A stretch of DNA of 64,000 nt from G963677915 sp963677915. Its GTDB lineage: Bacteria > Bacillota > Clostridia > Lachnospirales > Vallitaleaceae. Of this stretch, positions 41,798 to 51,469 are shown in pieces; positions within the stretch are counted from its first letter, which is position 1; the number at the start of each line of letters is the position of its first letter. The position numbers and the translations under genes were made by a program. Under the pieces are notes generated by a model. That model did not search any database. It worked only from the letters and a program-made list of their open reading frames with translations, and had not been told where the DNA came from. The DNA lies in NCBI GenBank assembly GCA_963677915.2, contig CAXXGE010000004.1, positions 4,347-68,346 of the forward strand. The letters are read 5' to 3'.

Positions 41798-43126
41798 ATG
41801 ATAAGTCAGAACAGTACAAATAAATACGTCAAATCATTGGTCATCCTGTTCGCTGTCGCGGTGGTCGTACTTGCTGTGCTTGGGTATATGATGCTTGCGG
41901 CCAAAGGGGAACTTGTTGAAAGCAATATGAACCGTTATACGTCCTATATCCTTGTCGATGAACTAAGGCAGTCTTCCGACGACATGACGAAATTCATCAG
42001 GATGTATACCGAAACCGGGGACACCTATTACAAAGATCTGTACAATGACGTTATGGGTATCAGGGACGGCACACTGCCGAGACCTATATACTACAAAGAA
42101 ATCTACTGGGATCTGATGCTGCCTCATAAGGGGAGGGCGGGTCAGGAAGGTGAAAAAGTCTCCTTGTTGACGCTCATGCTCAATGCTGGATTTACGCCTG
42201 ACGAACTCGAGATACTGTCCATGGCAGAAGATGAGTCGAAATATCTTGAATACATTGAACTTACAGCAATCCGGGCAATGGAAGGAATACTGACAGATGA
42301 TGACAGAAAAGGCATGCTTCAAGGCGAATCCAATGAAGCCTATGCACGTCGCATTCTGAACGACCAGAGATATATCGAAAGCAAAGCAAGCATCGTGTCT
42401 CTGATACAGAAATTCTACACCATGATCAATGCACGGACGCAGGCACAGGTGGAAGAAGCAGAAAAGAAATCGACGCTATATGCAGGTCTGTTTATAATAG
42501 CCATTTCCGTACTTGCCGTTTCCGTACTGATCCTTCTGGCCAGGACGTTCAAGCTGTTCCATGTGAGCAGGGAGGACCTGGAGGAACTGGTGGAAAGCAG
42601 GACGGCTGAGCTGAAGGAGAGCAAGGCGCTGACTGTCAAGGATCCCATGTTGGATGCCTATAACAGGAGAGGGTTCCTGAACGAGATGGCACTCGAAATT
42701 GACAGACTCGGAAGATATGGACACATGTCCACACTTATTATTGTCGATATCGATAAATTCAAGGAGGTCAATGATTCAATCGGACACTTCCAAGCCGACG
42801 AAATTCTGAAAGACTTCGTTGAAAAGGTGAACAAACAGTTAAGGGCTAGCGATATTTTCGGAAGGATCGGCGGTGACGAATTTGCCATTATTATTACATC
42901 CGCACCTGTTGATGAAGCAGCTAGGGTAGCGGAGCGTATACTTGAGAAGGTGAACAACGAACCCGCTAAGGTTGAAGATATTTACTATAGCTATACCATC
43001 AGCATGGGTTTGACCGAAATGGGTGGTAAACACCTGGCGATGAATGAACTGCTGCACAGAGCTGACGAGGCCCTGTATGAAGCTAAGAATGCTGGAAGAA
43101 ACAGATATGCCATAAAGAAGGACTAG
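41798..43126 (+). CDS. membrane diguanylate cyclase (GGDEF)
   Basis: 442 residues. Transmembrane helices at about 12-33 and 228-249 bracket an extracellular sensory region (about 35-225, no named domain). A short coiled coil (REDLEELVESRTAELKESKAL) and a GGDEF domain follow, with KDPMLDAYNRRGF, DIDKFKEVNDSIGH, active-site RIGGDEFAIII and LHRADEALYEAKNAGRNRY. An intact GGDEF motif indicates cyclic di-GMP synthesis. The RxxD inhibitory site is not obvious. Divergent from sigI. Confidence 0.93.
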   Translation: MISQNSTNKYVKSLVILFAVAVVVLAVLGYMMLAAKGELVESNMNRYTSYILVDELRQSSDDMTKFIRMYTETGDTYYKDLYNDVMGIRDGTLPRPIYYKEIYWDLMLPHKGRAGQEGEKVSLLTLMLNAGFTPDELEILSMAEDESKYLEYIELTAIRAMEGILTDDDRKGMLQGESNEAYARRILNDQRYIESKASIVSLIQKFYTMINARTQAQVEEAEKKSTLYAGLFIIAISVLAVSVLILLARTFKLFHVSREDLEELVESRTAELKESKALTVKDPMLDAYNRRGFLNEMALEIDRLGRYGHMSTLIIVDIDKFKEVNDSIGHFQADEILKDFVEKVNKQLRASDIFGRIGGDEFAIIITSAPVDEAARVAERILEKVNNEPAKVEDIYYSYTISMGLTEMGGKHLAMNELLHRADEALYEAKNAGRNRYAIKKD

Positions 43127-43153
43127 TTTATTAGTTGAAAGGAGAAAGCGAAC

Positions 43154-43666
43154 ATGAAAAAAAGAACAGGCATCATCACAATCGGTGGGGAACCAAAAAC
43201 ACTGGTTGGAAAGCCCATCAAGGTCGGAGACAAGGCTCCTGATTTCACTGTTTGGGACAAGGATTTGAATCCTGTAACCCTCAAGGATGTGGCAGGCAAG
43301 AAGGTCATTCTTACATTTTCGCCATCCATAGATACATCTGTCTGCGAGCTTCAAGCCAAACGGTTCAACCAGGAGGCTGCTAAACTCGACGATGTGGTCA
43401 TCTACATGATTACGCGCGACCTGCCTTTCGCGCAAGGACGTTTTTGCGCAGCAGAAGGTATCGATGCAGTCAAGATGCTTTCAGATTACAGGGAACTTTC
43501 ATTCGGACTCCAGTATGGTTTGGTCGTGGAGGAAACACAGTTGCTTACCCGTGGTGTCATCGTTATAGACAGGGATGGAAAGGTAGTCTATGAACAGATC
43601 GTTCCTGAGGTATCAACTGAGCCAGATTATGATACAGCCTTGGCAGCAGTCAAAGCACTCTCATAG
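43154..43666 (+). CDS. tpx: thiol peroxidase (Tpx-type peroxiredoxin)
   Basis: 170 residues. Peroxiredoxin motifs: GDKAPDFTVWDKDLNPVTL, the peroxidatic Cys in SPSIDTSVCELQ, and the resolving Cys in GRFCAAEG, as in atypical 2-Cys Tpx. It reduces hydroperoxides with thioredoxin. Starts at 43154 after AAAGGAGAAAGCGAAC. Followed by a cupin gene. Confidence 0.95.
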   Translation: MKKRTGIITIGGEPKTLVGKPIKVGDKAPDFTVWDKDLNPVTLKDVAGKKVILTFSPSIDTSVCELQAKRFNQEAAKLDDVVIYMITRDLPFAQGRFCAAEGIDAVKMLSDYRELSFGLQYGLVVEETQLLTRGVIVIDRDGKVVYEQIVPEVSTEPDYDTALAAVKALS

Positions 43667-43697
43667 CTGCATCGATAGTTGGAAATGGGAGGTAGAT

Positions 43698-44045
43698 ATG
43701 GTAAGAAGAACAGAAGAAATGGTTACTGAATTCAGAAAAAGGATGAGAGACGGAGATGGAACCGCTGAAATCAAGCATATCTATAAAGGCGATGAGCTGA
43801 AAGGCAATACACGATTGTGTGCTCAGATAACGCTTGAACCGAATGCGTCGATTGGCACCCATATCCATGAAAACGAGGAAGAGGTCTACTATATCCTTGA
43901 AGGTGAAGGTGAAGTGATCGACGATGGCCAACCGGTTGCCGTAAAGAAGGGCGATGCCATTTTAACGAGAGACGGTGCCAGCCATTCCATAAGAAATACC
44001 GGGAACGCAGACCTCGTCTTTATGGCGGTCATAAATTTATATTGA
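43698..44045 (+). CDS. small cupin protein
   Basis: 115 residues from ATG 43698 (GGGAGGTAGAT). Single cupin barrel with both motifs: THIHENEEEVYYILEGEGE and DAILTRDGASHSIRNTG, giving metal-binding His-His-Glu-His. Function unknown; such proteins bind small ligands or act on sugars. Likely cotranscribed with tpx (31 bp gap). Confidence 0.88.
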   Translation: MVRRTEEMVTEFRKRMRDGDGTAEIKHIYKGDELKGNTRLCAQITLEPNASIGTHIHENEEEVYYILEGEGEVIDDGQPVAVKKGDAILTRDGASHSIRNTGNADLVFMAVINLY

Positions 44046-44051
44046 AGGTGC

Positions 44052-44086
44052 AAAAAATCCGCGAAGTAGAATCCGCGGATTTTTTA
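44052..44086. terminator. bidirectional terminator
   Basis: AAAAAATCCGCG...CGCGGATTTTTT between the converging cupin and DUF169 genes. Confidence 0.85.
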
Positions 44087-44884
44087 CTATCCGTTGTCTT
44101 TGTAGAAATAGCCCTTGCCCCTGTGCAGCTTGTTCCCGGGAGAGAGGCCGTGCCGTCTGAGCCGGTGTACGATCTCATGCTTCAGATTGTCTGGCTCGCA
44201 GGGATCTGCAGTTTCGACGAGTCCGTCGAGGAGCCTTTCCGCCATCGCAAAGGGGAAGGATACCATCATAAGCTCTTCGGGCCATTTGCAGACATAGCGT
44301 GTGCCCGAGCAAAGCAACGAGACAGTGAATTCCTGGTCTGTCAGCGGGAGGGCGGTGGATTCGAAGCAAACGCCGCACATGCCGGACATTTTGAAATCCT
44401 TCTTGAAGCCCTCGTGGTAGGTGTAGGCCTGGATCAGGCGCATGGCCTGATAGGGCTTGCAGACGATGATGACCACATCCGGGTCTTCCGGCAGTTTTGT
44501 CAGTGGGCCGACGACGATGCCCGCTGTCATATCCGCAACAGGTCTAACCGTTTGGTGTTGCCTGGCTGCTGCAGGATAGTCAGCATAGAGTCCGCTGTCG
44601 AACCACCCGCGGATACCTTCATCCTCTTCATAGAAGGGTTCGATGCCGAGGAGTTTGGCCGATGTATCGCAGGCGAAATTATCCGGTCCTGCTTTTATGA
44701 GCTTGCCGTTGACACCCATCTTCACCATTTGGCAGTAGTAGGAAGCGGTACTCAGTTGTCTTATTTCGAGCGATTCGAATTCGGCCTTGTCATGGTATAG
44801 CTTGACGCCGATGACCCTTTTCTCGAGCCTCAGATAGCTGTAAAGCATGGCTTCTATATTCGAACGCATTATTTTGTTATCCAT
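44087..44884 (-). CDS. DUF169 family protein
   Basis: 265 residues. DUF169 signatures: LRLEKRVIGVKLYHDKAEF, MTAGIVVGPLTKLPEDPDVVIIVCKPYQAMRLIQAY, MCGVCFESTALPLT and LLCSGTRYVCKWPEELMMVSFPFAM, with several conserved cysteines. No biochemical function is established. It overlaps the permease gene upstream by 16 bp and is the last gene of the osmoprotectant ABC operon; why it belongs there is not known. Confidence 0.85.
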   Translation of the reverse strand: MDNKIMRSNIEAMLYSYLRLEKRVIGVKLYHDKAEFESLEIRQLSTASYYCQMVKMGVNGKLIKAGPDNFACDTSAKLLGIEPFYEEDEGIRGWFDSGLYADYPAAARQHQTVRPVADMTAGIVVGPLTKLPEDPDVVIIVCKPYQAMRLIQAYTYHEGFKKDFKMSGMCGVCFESTALPLTDQEFTVSLLCSGTRYVCKWPEELMMVSFPFAMAERLLDGLVETADPCEPDNLKHEIVHRLRRHGLSPGNKLHRGKGYFYKDNG

Positions 44885-45611
44885 TGAAGTTTCCTTTCCG
44901 CGCGCGCAAACAGCCTGTCGGCAAGCAATGCCAGAAGTGCCACCGGGATGGCTCCCTTCAGGATCAGCACCGGGTCGTCTGTCCGGATGCCGCTGACGAT
45001 GGGCATGCCCAGACCGCCTGCACCGACGATGGAGCCGACTGTTGCAGCTGCGATATTGATGATGAAAGAGGTCCGTACCCCTGCAATCACCAGTGGCATT
45101 GCAAGAGGAAGCTCCACTTTCCTGAATCTCTGAAAATCCGTCATGCCGAGTCCTTTTGCTGCAGTCAGTATGTCCTCGTCCATATCCTCGAGTCCATGGA
45201 TCGTATTCATGAGGATTGGCAGGATACCGTACAGGACCAGTGCTACGATGACGGGCTTGAATCCGTATCCCAGAGCCGGAACCAGAAGGGCGATGACTGC
45301 GATGGTCGGGAACGTGGTGCCGAAGCTGCCAAGGGTCAAAAGGAGCTCCTTCATCCCTTCAGCGCGGAACAGATGGACCAGTGATCCCGTGGTGAAGGCG
45401 AAGAGGAAGGCGCTGGCAGAGGAGGCGGCGACGACCAGCAGATACTGGAATGCCAGCTCATACAGAGGTGCCCATTCGACAGCATCCTTTTTCCTGGCCG
45501 ATGACAGGTTCAAGGAGCGTTGCGAACAGCTGGAAGTCAAAAATTGAACAGAAGGAACAGCAGCAGCAGGACCGTTTCCGGTATCCACAATCTTTCCATA
45601 CTTTTCCTCAT
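44869..45611 (-). pseudogene. osmoprotectant ABC permease (OpuCB type), frameshifted near start
   Basis: The intact part holds the binding-protein-dependent permease domain: LLTLGSFGTTFPTIAVIALLVPALGYG, GILPILMNTIHGLEDMDEDILTAAKGLGM, the EAA-like motif FQRFRKVELPLAMPLVIAGVRTSFIINIAAATVGSIVGAGGLG. Natural start is ATG 45611 overlapping the ATPase stop (ATGA), reading RKSMERLWIPETVLLLLFLLFN. Two frame changes between 45480 and 45560 separate it from the rest. Likely sequencing indels. Transports glycine betaine, choline or carnitine with the neighbours. Confidence 0.8.
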
Positions 45612-46560
45612 GGCCTCGAACCTCCGAATATTTTCACGATGCCGTCGAAGTCTATGTCATAGGATTCTTGGCCCCGAGCCACCTGGATGCTGTCTGAACC
45701 GGACATCAGCATGGCGCGACAGTACCTCCTTGAATGTAGCCTCATCGGTCAGGACCGTGGAGGAAGGAGAATCGAAAGCTTCCCCCTGGCCGGCGAACAG
45801 TCCAGGGTAATCCCTCAGCTGGTGCTTTTCAAGGAGCTCGAGTGCGTAGCTGTCGCCGAGGAAAGAACGGGCAACAGCTTCCGCCTGGCCGGCGATGGCC
45901 ATTGGATCGCCGTTGGCCACGATACTGCCCTTATTGATGATGATGAGCTTGTCCGCAAGCCGGACGGCCTCGCCGATGTCATGGGTGACGAAGACGACGG
46001 TCTTATGGAGTTTTTTGTGGATCTTCAAAAAACTCCTGCTGCAGGCGCAGCCGGTTAATCGGATCGAGAGCGCCGAAAGGCTCGTCCATCAGCAGTATTT
46101 CAGGATCGGCAGCCAAAGCCCTTGCGACGCCGACCCTCTGGGCCTCGCCACCGGAGAGCTGGCTGGGGAATTTATGGCTGTACCCGGACGGCAGTCCGAC
46201 AAGGTCCAGCAGTTCGTCCACCCGTTCTTCGATCCGGCTTTTCGGCCACTTGAGCAAAGTCGGTACCACGGCGATGTTGTCCCTCACCCGCATGTGGGGA
46301 AACAAGCCGACGCCCTGGATGGCGTACCCGATGTTCCTTCTGAGCGATTCCAGTTTGAAGCTTTCAACCGACCTGCCGTCGATGAGGATACGCCCGGCAT
46401 CCTGTTTGAGCAGTCTGTTGATCAGCTTGAGTGTAGTGGACTTGCCACAGCCCGACGGACCCAGCAGCATGCAGATTTCACCCTTATCAATAGACAGACT
46501 GATGCCTTCCAGGACCTTGTGGTTTCCGTATGATTTTTCAACATTGATCAGTTCAATCAT
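45608..46560 (-). pseudogene. osmoprotectant ABC transporter ATPase (OpuCA type), two frameshifts
   Basis: ATG 46560 begins IELINVEKSYGNHKVLEGIS. Walker A LLGPSGCGKSTTLKLIN, Q-loop, signature SQLSGGEAQRVGVARAL and Walker B EILLMDEPFGALDP are intact. One extra A in A6 (46027-46032) shifts the frame between QQEF and LKIHKKLHKTVVFVTHDIGEAVRLADK. A second indel near 45712 separates SRHA from MSGSDSIQVARGQESYDIDFDG and the natural stop. The H-loop (THD) is in the second piece. It energises the transporter. Confidence 0.85.
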
Positions 46561-47745
46561 GGGCAATCTCCCCTCTGAAACGTTTCTTGAGGATTGTATC
46601 AAGGCTTGTCATCCCGACGTTCAGAATGACTGCGAGGCCTACGACCATCAGCGACGAGACGACCACAAGGTCCGGCGCCGACTGGGCAAGACCCAGGAAA
46701 AGAATAGCGCCGAGGCCGCCGCCTCCCACAAGGCCGGCCAGAATCGTGTTGCCGACAGTTTGAACCAGTGCGGTCCTGAAACCGGTGTATATAGCTGGAA
46801 GGGCCATGGGGAGCTCTATTTTTCGCAGCATCTGCCAGCGGCTCATACCCATACCCTCTCCGGCTTCGATAATGCTCGGATTGATGGAGGCAAGGCCTGC
46901 GATGGCGTTGGAGGTGATGGGAAGCAGGGTGTAGACGGTCAGCACGATATAGGACGGGAAGAAGCCGATGCCGCTGATTCCGATTTCCCTGAGAAACGGA
47001 TGCCATTTGGCGAGCAGGGCAAGGGGGATCATGACCAGACCCAGCAGCGACAGAGTGGGGACGACCTGGGCGAAATTGGCGAACGTGGATACAATCCGCT
47101 CCATACCGGGATTTCTGTAGGCCCCGTAGCTCATAAGCAGGGAAAGGACAAGACCGGTCATCGCTGCTGAGAGCGTCAGCTGGAGGTGACGCAGAAGTTC
47201 GCCGAAAATTCTGTCCGAGCGGGCGGACAGCTCCCGGATGATCGAGATATCTTCGATCCCAGCCCATCCTGTAGAAGAAAATCAGAATAAACACACAGAC
47301 ACCCATGGCAAAGAGCTGCATCCTTTCCTTATGAATACCCGAGTCTTTGGCGCAGCGCGCAATTAGCAGGGCAAGGCCGGCCCAGAACCGTCCAGAAACC
47401 GATGCCCAGGGAAACCCGGGCAGCGGAAGGAAGGCCTGTCAGCTGGCGGGCGGCGGCAGAACCGGTCAACGCGAGGAAGATGCCGAACACACCCAGCATC
47501 AGCAGCAACTGCACGGATGGCGTGAGCCTGCCGAAGCGGATGTACAGGAAGATGGCGGCGGCGGCCAGCAGAAAAACAGCCGCAAGGAGGAAAAGTCTTC
47601 CCTCCATGGCGGCTGATGCATCCAATACGGTTCCATCCACTATACGGTTTGGGCGGATGACCATGAACCTGCCACCCAGCAAACCTGCAGCTATGAGGAT
47701 GAGTCCTATGTAGTAGGTGATGCGGTTTTCTTTGTGTGTTTCCAT
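46553..47745 (-). pseudogene. osmoprotectant ABC permease with extra N-terminal helices, frameshifted
   Basis: Starts at ATG 47745 (THKENRITYYIGLILIAAG) one base after the binding protein gene. An N-terminal block of about four transmembrane helices precedes the permease domain (SLLGLVMIPLALLAKWHPFLREIGISGIGFFPSYIVL, MSRWQMLRKIELPMALPAIYTGFRTALVQTVGNTILAGLVGGGGLG). At least three frame changes lie between 47390 and 47150. About 397 codons in all. Pairs with the second permease. Confidence 0.8.
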
Positions 47746-47746
47746 G

Positions 47747-48679
47747 TCATTTCAAATATCCATTCTTTTCTAGGTATTCCTTAGCCACTTCTTTGGCATC
47801 CTCTCCGCCGAAAGCCACCCTGGCGTTCAGGGACTGGAGCGTCGTGATATCAAGTGTTTTGAAGACATCCGAAAACAGGTTCTCGAGTTCCGGATACTTC
47901 TCGGCAAGTTCTCCGCGTAGAACCGGACAGGGCAGGTTAGACCGGCGGTACGTTCTCAGGGTCTTCAAGAAGGACCATGTCCATTTCCTGTAAGGAGCCG
48001 TCGGTGCCGTAAACCAGCGAGACGTTCACCCCGTTGGTTCCCTCATCAAGGGCCTTTAGCATTTCAGCCGTATTGCCATGGGACAGGATAATCATCTGGT
48101 CCTTGTTAAGCGTAAAACCATAGGTTTCCTGATATCCCAGCAGGCCAAGCTTGTTCTCTGCAAAAGCTGCGGCGCAGATCAGCTTGACCTCGCCTCCGGC
48201 GTTCACATAGTCGGCGAAGTCGTTCATGGTGACCAGGCCGTTGGAATCGGCGAACTCTTTCTTGACGGCCAGCATTTCCGTGTTGTTGGCGGGTGATGGC
48301 GTCAACCACATAATATCGTTTGTCTCCTGATCGAATGCCCTGGTCGCTTGATAGCCTTTCTCAGGGTCCGACCAAGTCGCTTCATCGGCCATCGCACACC
48401 GTAGTACTGACCCGATCCTGTATAATCGATGACCAGATCCACCTCGCCGGACTCAAGCGCTTTACGCAAGATGTCAGGTGTGCCGAGACCGATCTTGTCC
48501 ACAGTTTCAAATCCATCCTGTTCGAGCAGCAGCAGAAGCATGTTGCCTAGAATGGCACCTTCCGAGTCAATCATCGTGGCAACGGTCACAGGGCCCTTGC
48601 CTTCATCCTTGTTTGAAGAACATGCAGCAAGCATCAGCGATACAGCAACAATCAGAACGATCCATTTTTTTCTCATCAT
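47747..48679 (-). pseudogene. osmoprotectant-binding lipoprotein (OpuCC/ProX type), two frameshifts
   Basis: From ATG 48679 (AGGAGGATATTTGGAT). Lipoprotein signal with lipobox LMLAACSSN. Family motifs: VATMIDSEGAILGNMLLLLLEQDGFE, GTPDILRKALESGEVDLVIDYTGSG, WLTPSPANNTEMLAVKK and IILSHGNTAEMLKALDEGTNGVNVSLVYGTDGSL. The frame changes near 48395 and 47945 split it into three frames. It binds the solute outside the membrane. First gene of the operon: binding protein, permease, ATPase, permease, DUF169. Confidence 0.85.
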
Positions 48680-48751
48680 ATCCAAATATCCTCCTCTTTT
48701 TCTATTTATACACATTTTAACAAATTTTTCAGATAATAGAAACCTTTTGCT

Positions 48752-50093
48752 TCACTTGGGTATAATACTAAAACAGACGCCGGTCTCCTTGCCGTTTTCC
48801 ACAACGATTTGGCCGCCCATGCCGCCGACAATCGACTTGGCGATGGGCAAGGCCCAGTCCGCTTCTGCCGTCCTTGCCGGAATAGAAGCGTTCAAAGATC
48901 TTATCCATGTCCATTGGTCTTATGCTTTCTCCATCGTTCCATATGCTGATGGCTTTGCGACCGCTGTCCAATTTTTCGAGGGTGATGACAATCCTGCTCC
49001 TAGCATAGCGTAAAGCGTTGTCCAGAAGTATGTCCAGCACTTTTATTAACTGTTCGCCGTCGGTATGGCAAGTGGTGTCGTCCTCCGTGTTGTTTACATA
49101 CTCGATGGCGATGCCCTGTTTCTTGGCTGCATCAAGGTAGTTCCTGTGCCATCCGTCAATCAGCCTGTCAAAATCCAGCAATTCAATCTGGTAGTCGATC
49201 TGCAGGTTTTCCGCCTTGTTAAGGAGCATGATTTTATCGACGGTATCCTTCAGCTGTTTGGACTTGTCGATGATGATATTCAGTGCACCATCTATTTCAT
49301 CTCCCTTGACGACGCCGTCCTTGATGGCTTCCGCGTATCCTTGGATGGACATGAGGGGCGTTTTCAGTTCGTGGGAGCTGTTCTGGAAAAAACGCTTGCG
49401 CTCATCGTCGCTTTCTTTCAGCCTTTCAAGCATCTTTCCAAAACCCTTCGATAGGTCGCCGATTTCGTCTGTCTTGTCAATGACCGACAATTCAGCGTCC
49501 ACAGTGTCGATGCTGTCGATTTCATCCCGCATCTTTTTCAAGGGGCCTATGATGCCGCGCTGTATGAAATAGAATACCATGAAGCCGATGGCTCCGGATA
49601 TCAGCAGTGACAGCAGGATGACTTTCATTGTCGTCCTGATAATATTCAGGTCGCTTGCCCTTTCCTTTACCAGGATGATGCGCCCGAGCTGCTGACCCGA
49701 AGGGCCGGTGACCGGTGTGATGCTGAAGGTGTAGGAAGCGAGGGATTTCAAGCTTCTGAGCTCAGTCAGCGACAGGCTGTCGGATGTCTTATACAGCAGC
49801 TCCTGTTTTCCGTTCAGAATATAGATGTCTGCATTGGTGATTTCATCGATGTTGTGGATATTCCGCTTGAACGCATCGCTGCTCAGCCAGAGCTCCTGTC
49901 GGAGGCCGGCTTTGCCGATGAGATCTGCGATGGCTAGGCCCTGGCTTTCCAGCTCCCTGACTGTCGCCCTGCGCAGTGACGTGCGAAGCACCGTGCCTGC
50001 CAGGATGACGATGATCAGGCTGATGACAACCAGTGTCAAGCCGTATCCCCACATGATTTTCTTGCCTATCGAACTTTTTCTATTTTCCTTCAA
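48752..50093 (-). pseudogene. sensor histidine kinase, one frameshift near the 3' end
   Basis: About 447 codons. Transmembrane helices (about 10-35 and 160-185) flank an extracellular sensor; then a HAMP-like segment, HisKA with the phospho-His in FFQNSSHELKTPLMSIQGYAEAIKDG, and HATPase with DNALRYARSRIVITLEK, SIWNDGESI and RSGLGLAI. One extra C near 48862 breaks LGLAIAKSIVGGMGGQIVVENGKETGVCFSIIPK. The start is probably TTG 50093, overlapping the response regulator end by 14 bp; an ATG 39 bp further in is an alternative. Signals to the adjacent regulator. Confidence 0.85.
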
Positions 50094-50765
50094 TTTTATA
50101 CCCGAACCCCCAAACCGTCGCAATTGCGACTGAAGCCCCTGCATCCTTCAGCTTCTTCCTGATGCGCTTGATGACATCATCGACGATGCGGCCTTCTGTT
50201 TCCCTGTCGTAGCCCCAGACTTTCTCGAGGATCTGTCCACGGCTGATGGCTATGTTCTCGTTCTTCATCAGAAAATACAGCGTTTCCAGTTCCTTGCCGG
50301 TCATACGGATTTCATTGCCGTTCCAAGCAAGCTGCCTGGTTTCCATATCTATAAGAAGCCCGTCGATGTCAAGGGATTCGTCCTGTGTGGCCCGACTGTC
50401 CGTATTTTCTATCCGTTTGAAGATGTTCCTGATTCTCGCCGTCAGCTCCCTTGGGAGAAGGGCTTGGTCAGGTAGTCGTCCCCGCCTATTTCAAGCCCGA
50501 TGATCCTGTCAATCTCTTCATCCTTGGCTGAAACGAAGACGATAGGGACTTCGTATTTCTTCCTTATGGCTTTACAAAGCTCAAGTCCGTCCATGCCAGG
50601 CATCATTATGTCCATGACAAGCAGGTCCGGTCTGAGGCGACCTATTTCCGACACCAGGCCTTCTCCGTTTGAAAAACAGGTAACCCTGTAGCCTTCGTTT
50701 TCAAGGTATTTTCTTATCAATTGATGTATTTCCAGATCGTCGTCTATAACGAATAAATGCTTCAT
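50080..50765 (-). pseudogene. OmpR/PhoB-family response regulator, one frameshift
   Basis: From ATG 50765. Receiver domain: LFVIDDDLEIHQLIRKYLENEG, phospho-acceptor in PDLLVMDIMMPGMDG, VFVSAKDEE and DYLTKPFS. The frame breaks near 50452 where one C seems missing; continuation is RELTARIRNIFKRI and a winged-helix output domain (MTGKELETLYFLMKNENIAISRGQILEKVWGYDRE...VDDVIKRIRKKL...TVWGFGYKIEGK). Pairs with the kinase. Divergent from the secreted helical protein, which it may control. Confidence 0.87.
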
Positions 50766-50866
50766 TTTTATCACCCCGTTACATCCATTATACACATTTC
50801 TTACACTTTTTCCGAGGCTTTCATACATCCTCTTGCTAACATAAAGATACAAAGGAGGTTTGTAAA

Positions 50867-51382
50867 ATGAAAAAAGCGTTAACAAGGATTTTGGTAGTTG
50901 TGATGGTGCTGACAGTCGTAGCGGTGCCGGCTTATGCAGCAGTACGTCAGGAGGCTGATGCAACAAACATAGAGGCCGCCAAGAGGGCACCTCAGTTCAG
51001 GCTGATTGGGCCACGAATCATGAAACTGGTCGAAACCTATGCTCCGGAACTGACAGATGATTTCAGGGATGCTATCGATGAGCATCGTCAGCTGCATGTG
51101 GAAATCCGCGAACTGAAAGGCGAAATCAGGGAGGCCTATTCGGAGGAAGAGCTGAAGGAGATCCGCAAGGAAATCGAGAAGGAAATGAAGGAATGGATCA
51201 AGGAAAACGGCAACAAGAAGAACGAAATGAAGAAATTGTTCAGGGACCTGAAGGATGCTGTAGAAGAAGGCGACGGCGAACGGATAGGCGAGCTGCTTGA
51301 AGATGTGCTTGACGCATTTAAAGTACATATAACTGTTGACGAACATCTGATTGCACTGCTGAACGGCTGGTTGCAGGAATAA
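50867..51382 (+). CDS. secreted helical protein, Spy/CpxP-like in layout
   Basis: 171 residues. Clear signal peptide (KKALTRILVVVMVLTVVAVPAYA, cleavage after about 24), then highly charged helices rich in Glu and Lys (ELKEIRKEIEKEMKEWIKENGNKKNEMKKLFRDLKDAVEEGDG). No named domain recognised. The layout recalls Spy/CpxP envelope-stress chaperones, and the gene is divergent from a two-component system with TTACA-like repeats in the 100-bp gap. That it is a stress-induced envelope protein is an inference. Confidence 0.75.
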   Translation: MKKALTRILVVVMVLTVVAVPAYAAVRQEADATNIEAAKRAPQFRLIGPRIMKLVETYAPELTDDFRDAIDEHRQLHVEIRELKGEIREAYSEEELKEIRKEIEKEMKEWIKENGNKKNEMKKLFRDLKDAVEEGDGERIGELLEDVLDAFKVHITVDEHLIALLNGWLQE

Positions 51383-51391
51383 GAATTCCGC

Positions 51392-51425
51392 TAAGCACCT
51401 TCTTATTGTTAGGAGGTGCTTTTGT
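51392..51425 (+). terminator. terminator of secreted protein gene
   Basis: AAGCACCTTC-TTATTGTTA-GGAGGTGCTTTTG. Confidence 0.75.
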
Positions 51426-51469
51426 GGTACAATAAAGTAAAAGTGAAGAAAAAAATGGAGGGCTCGCGT

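Noticed and set aside
44042..44800. Plus-strand ORF of 252 codons
   Set aside because: Antisense shadow of the DUF169 gene, which has clear family motifs on the minus strand.
46250..47170. Plus-strand ORF of 306 codons
   Set aside because: Opposite strand of the ABC transporter ATPase and permease; composition is that of a shadow.
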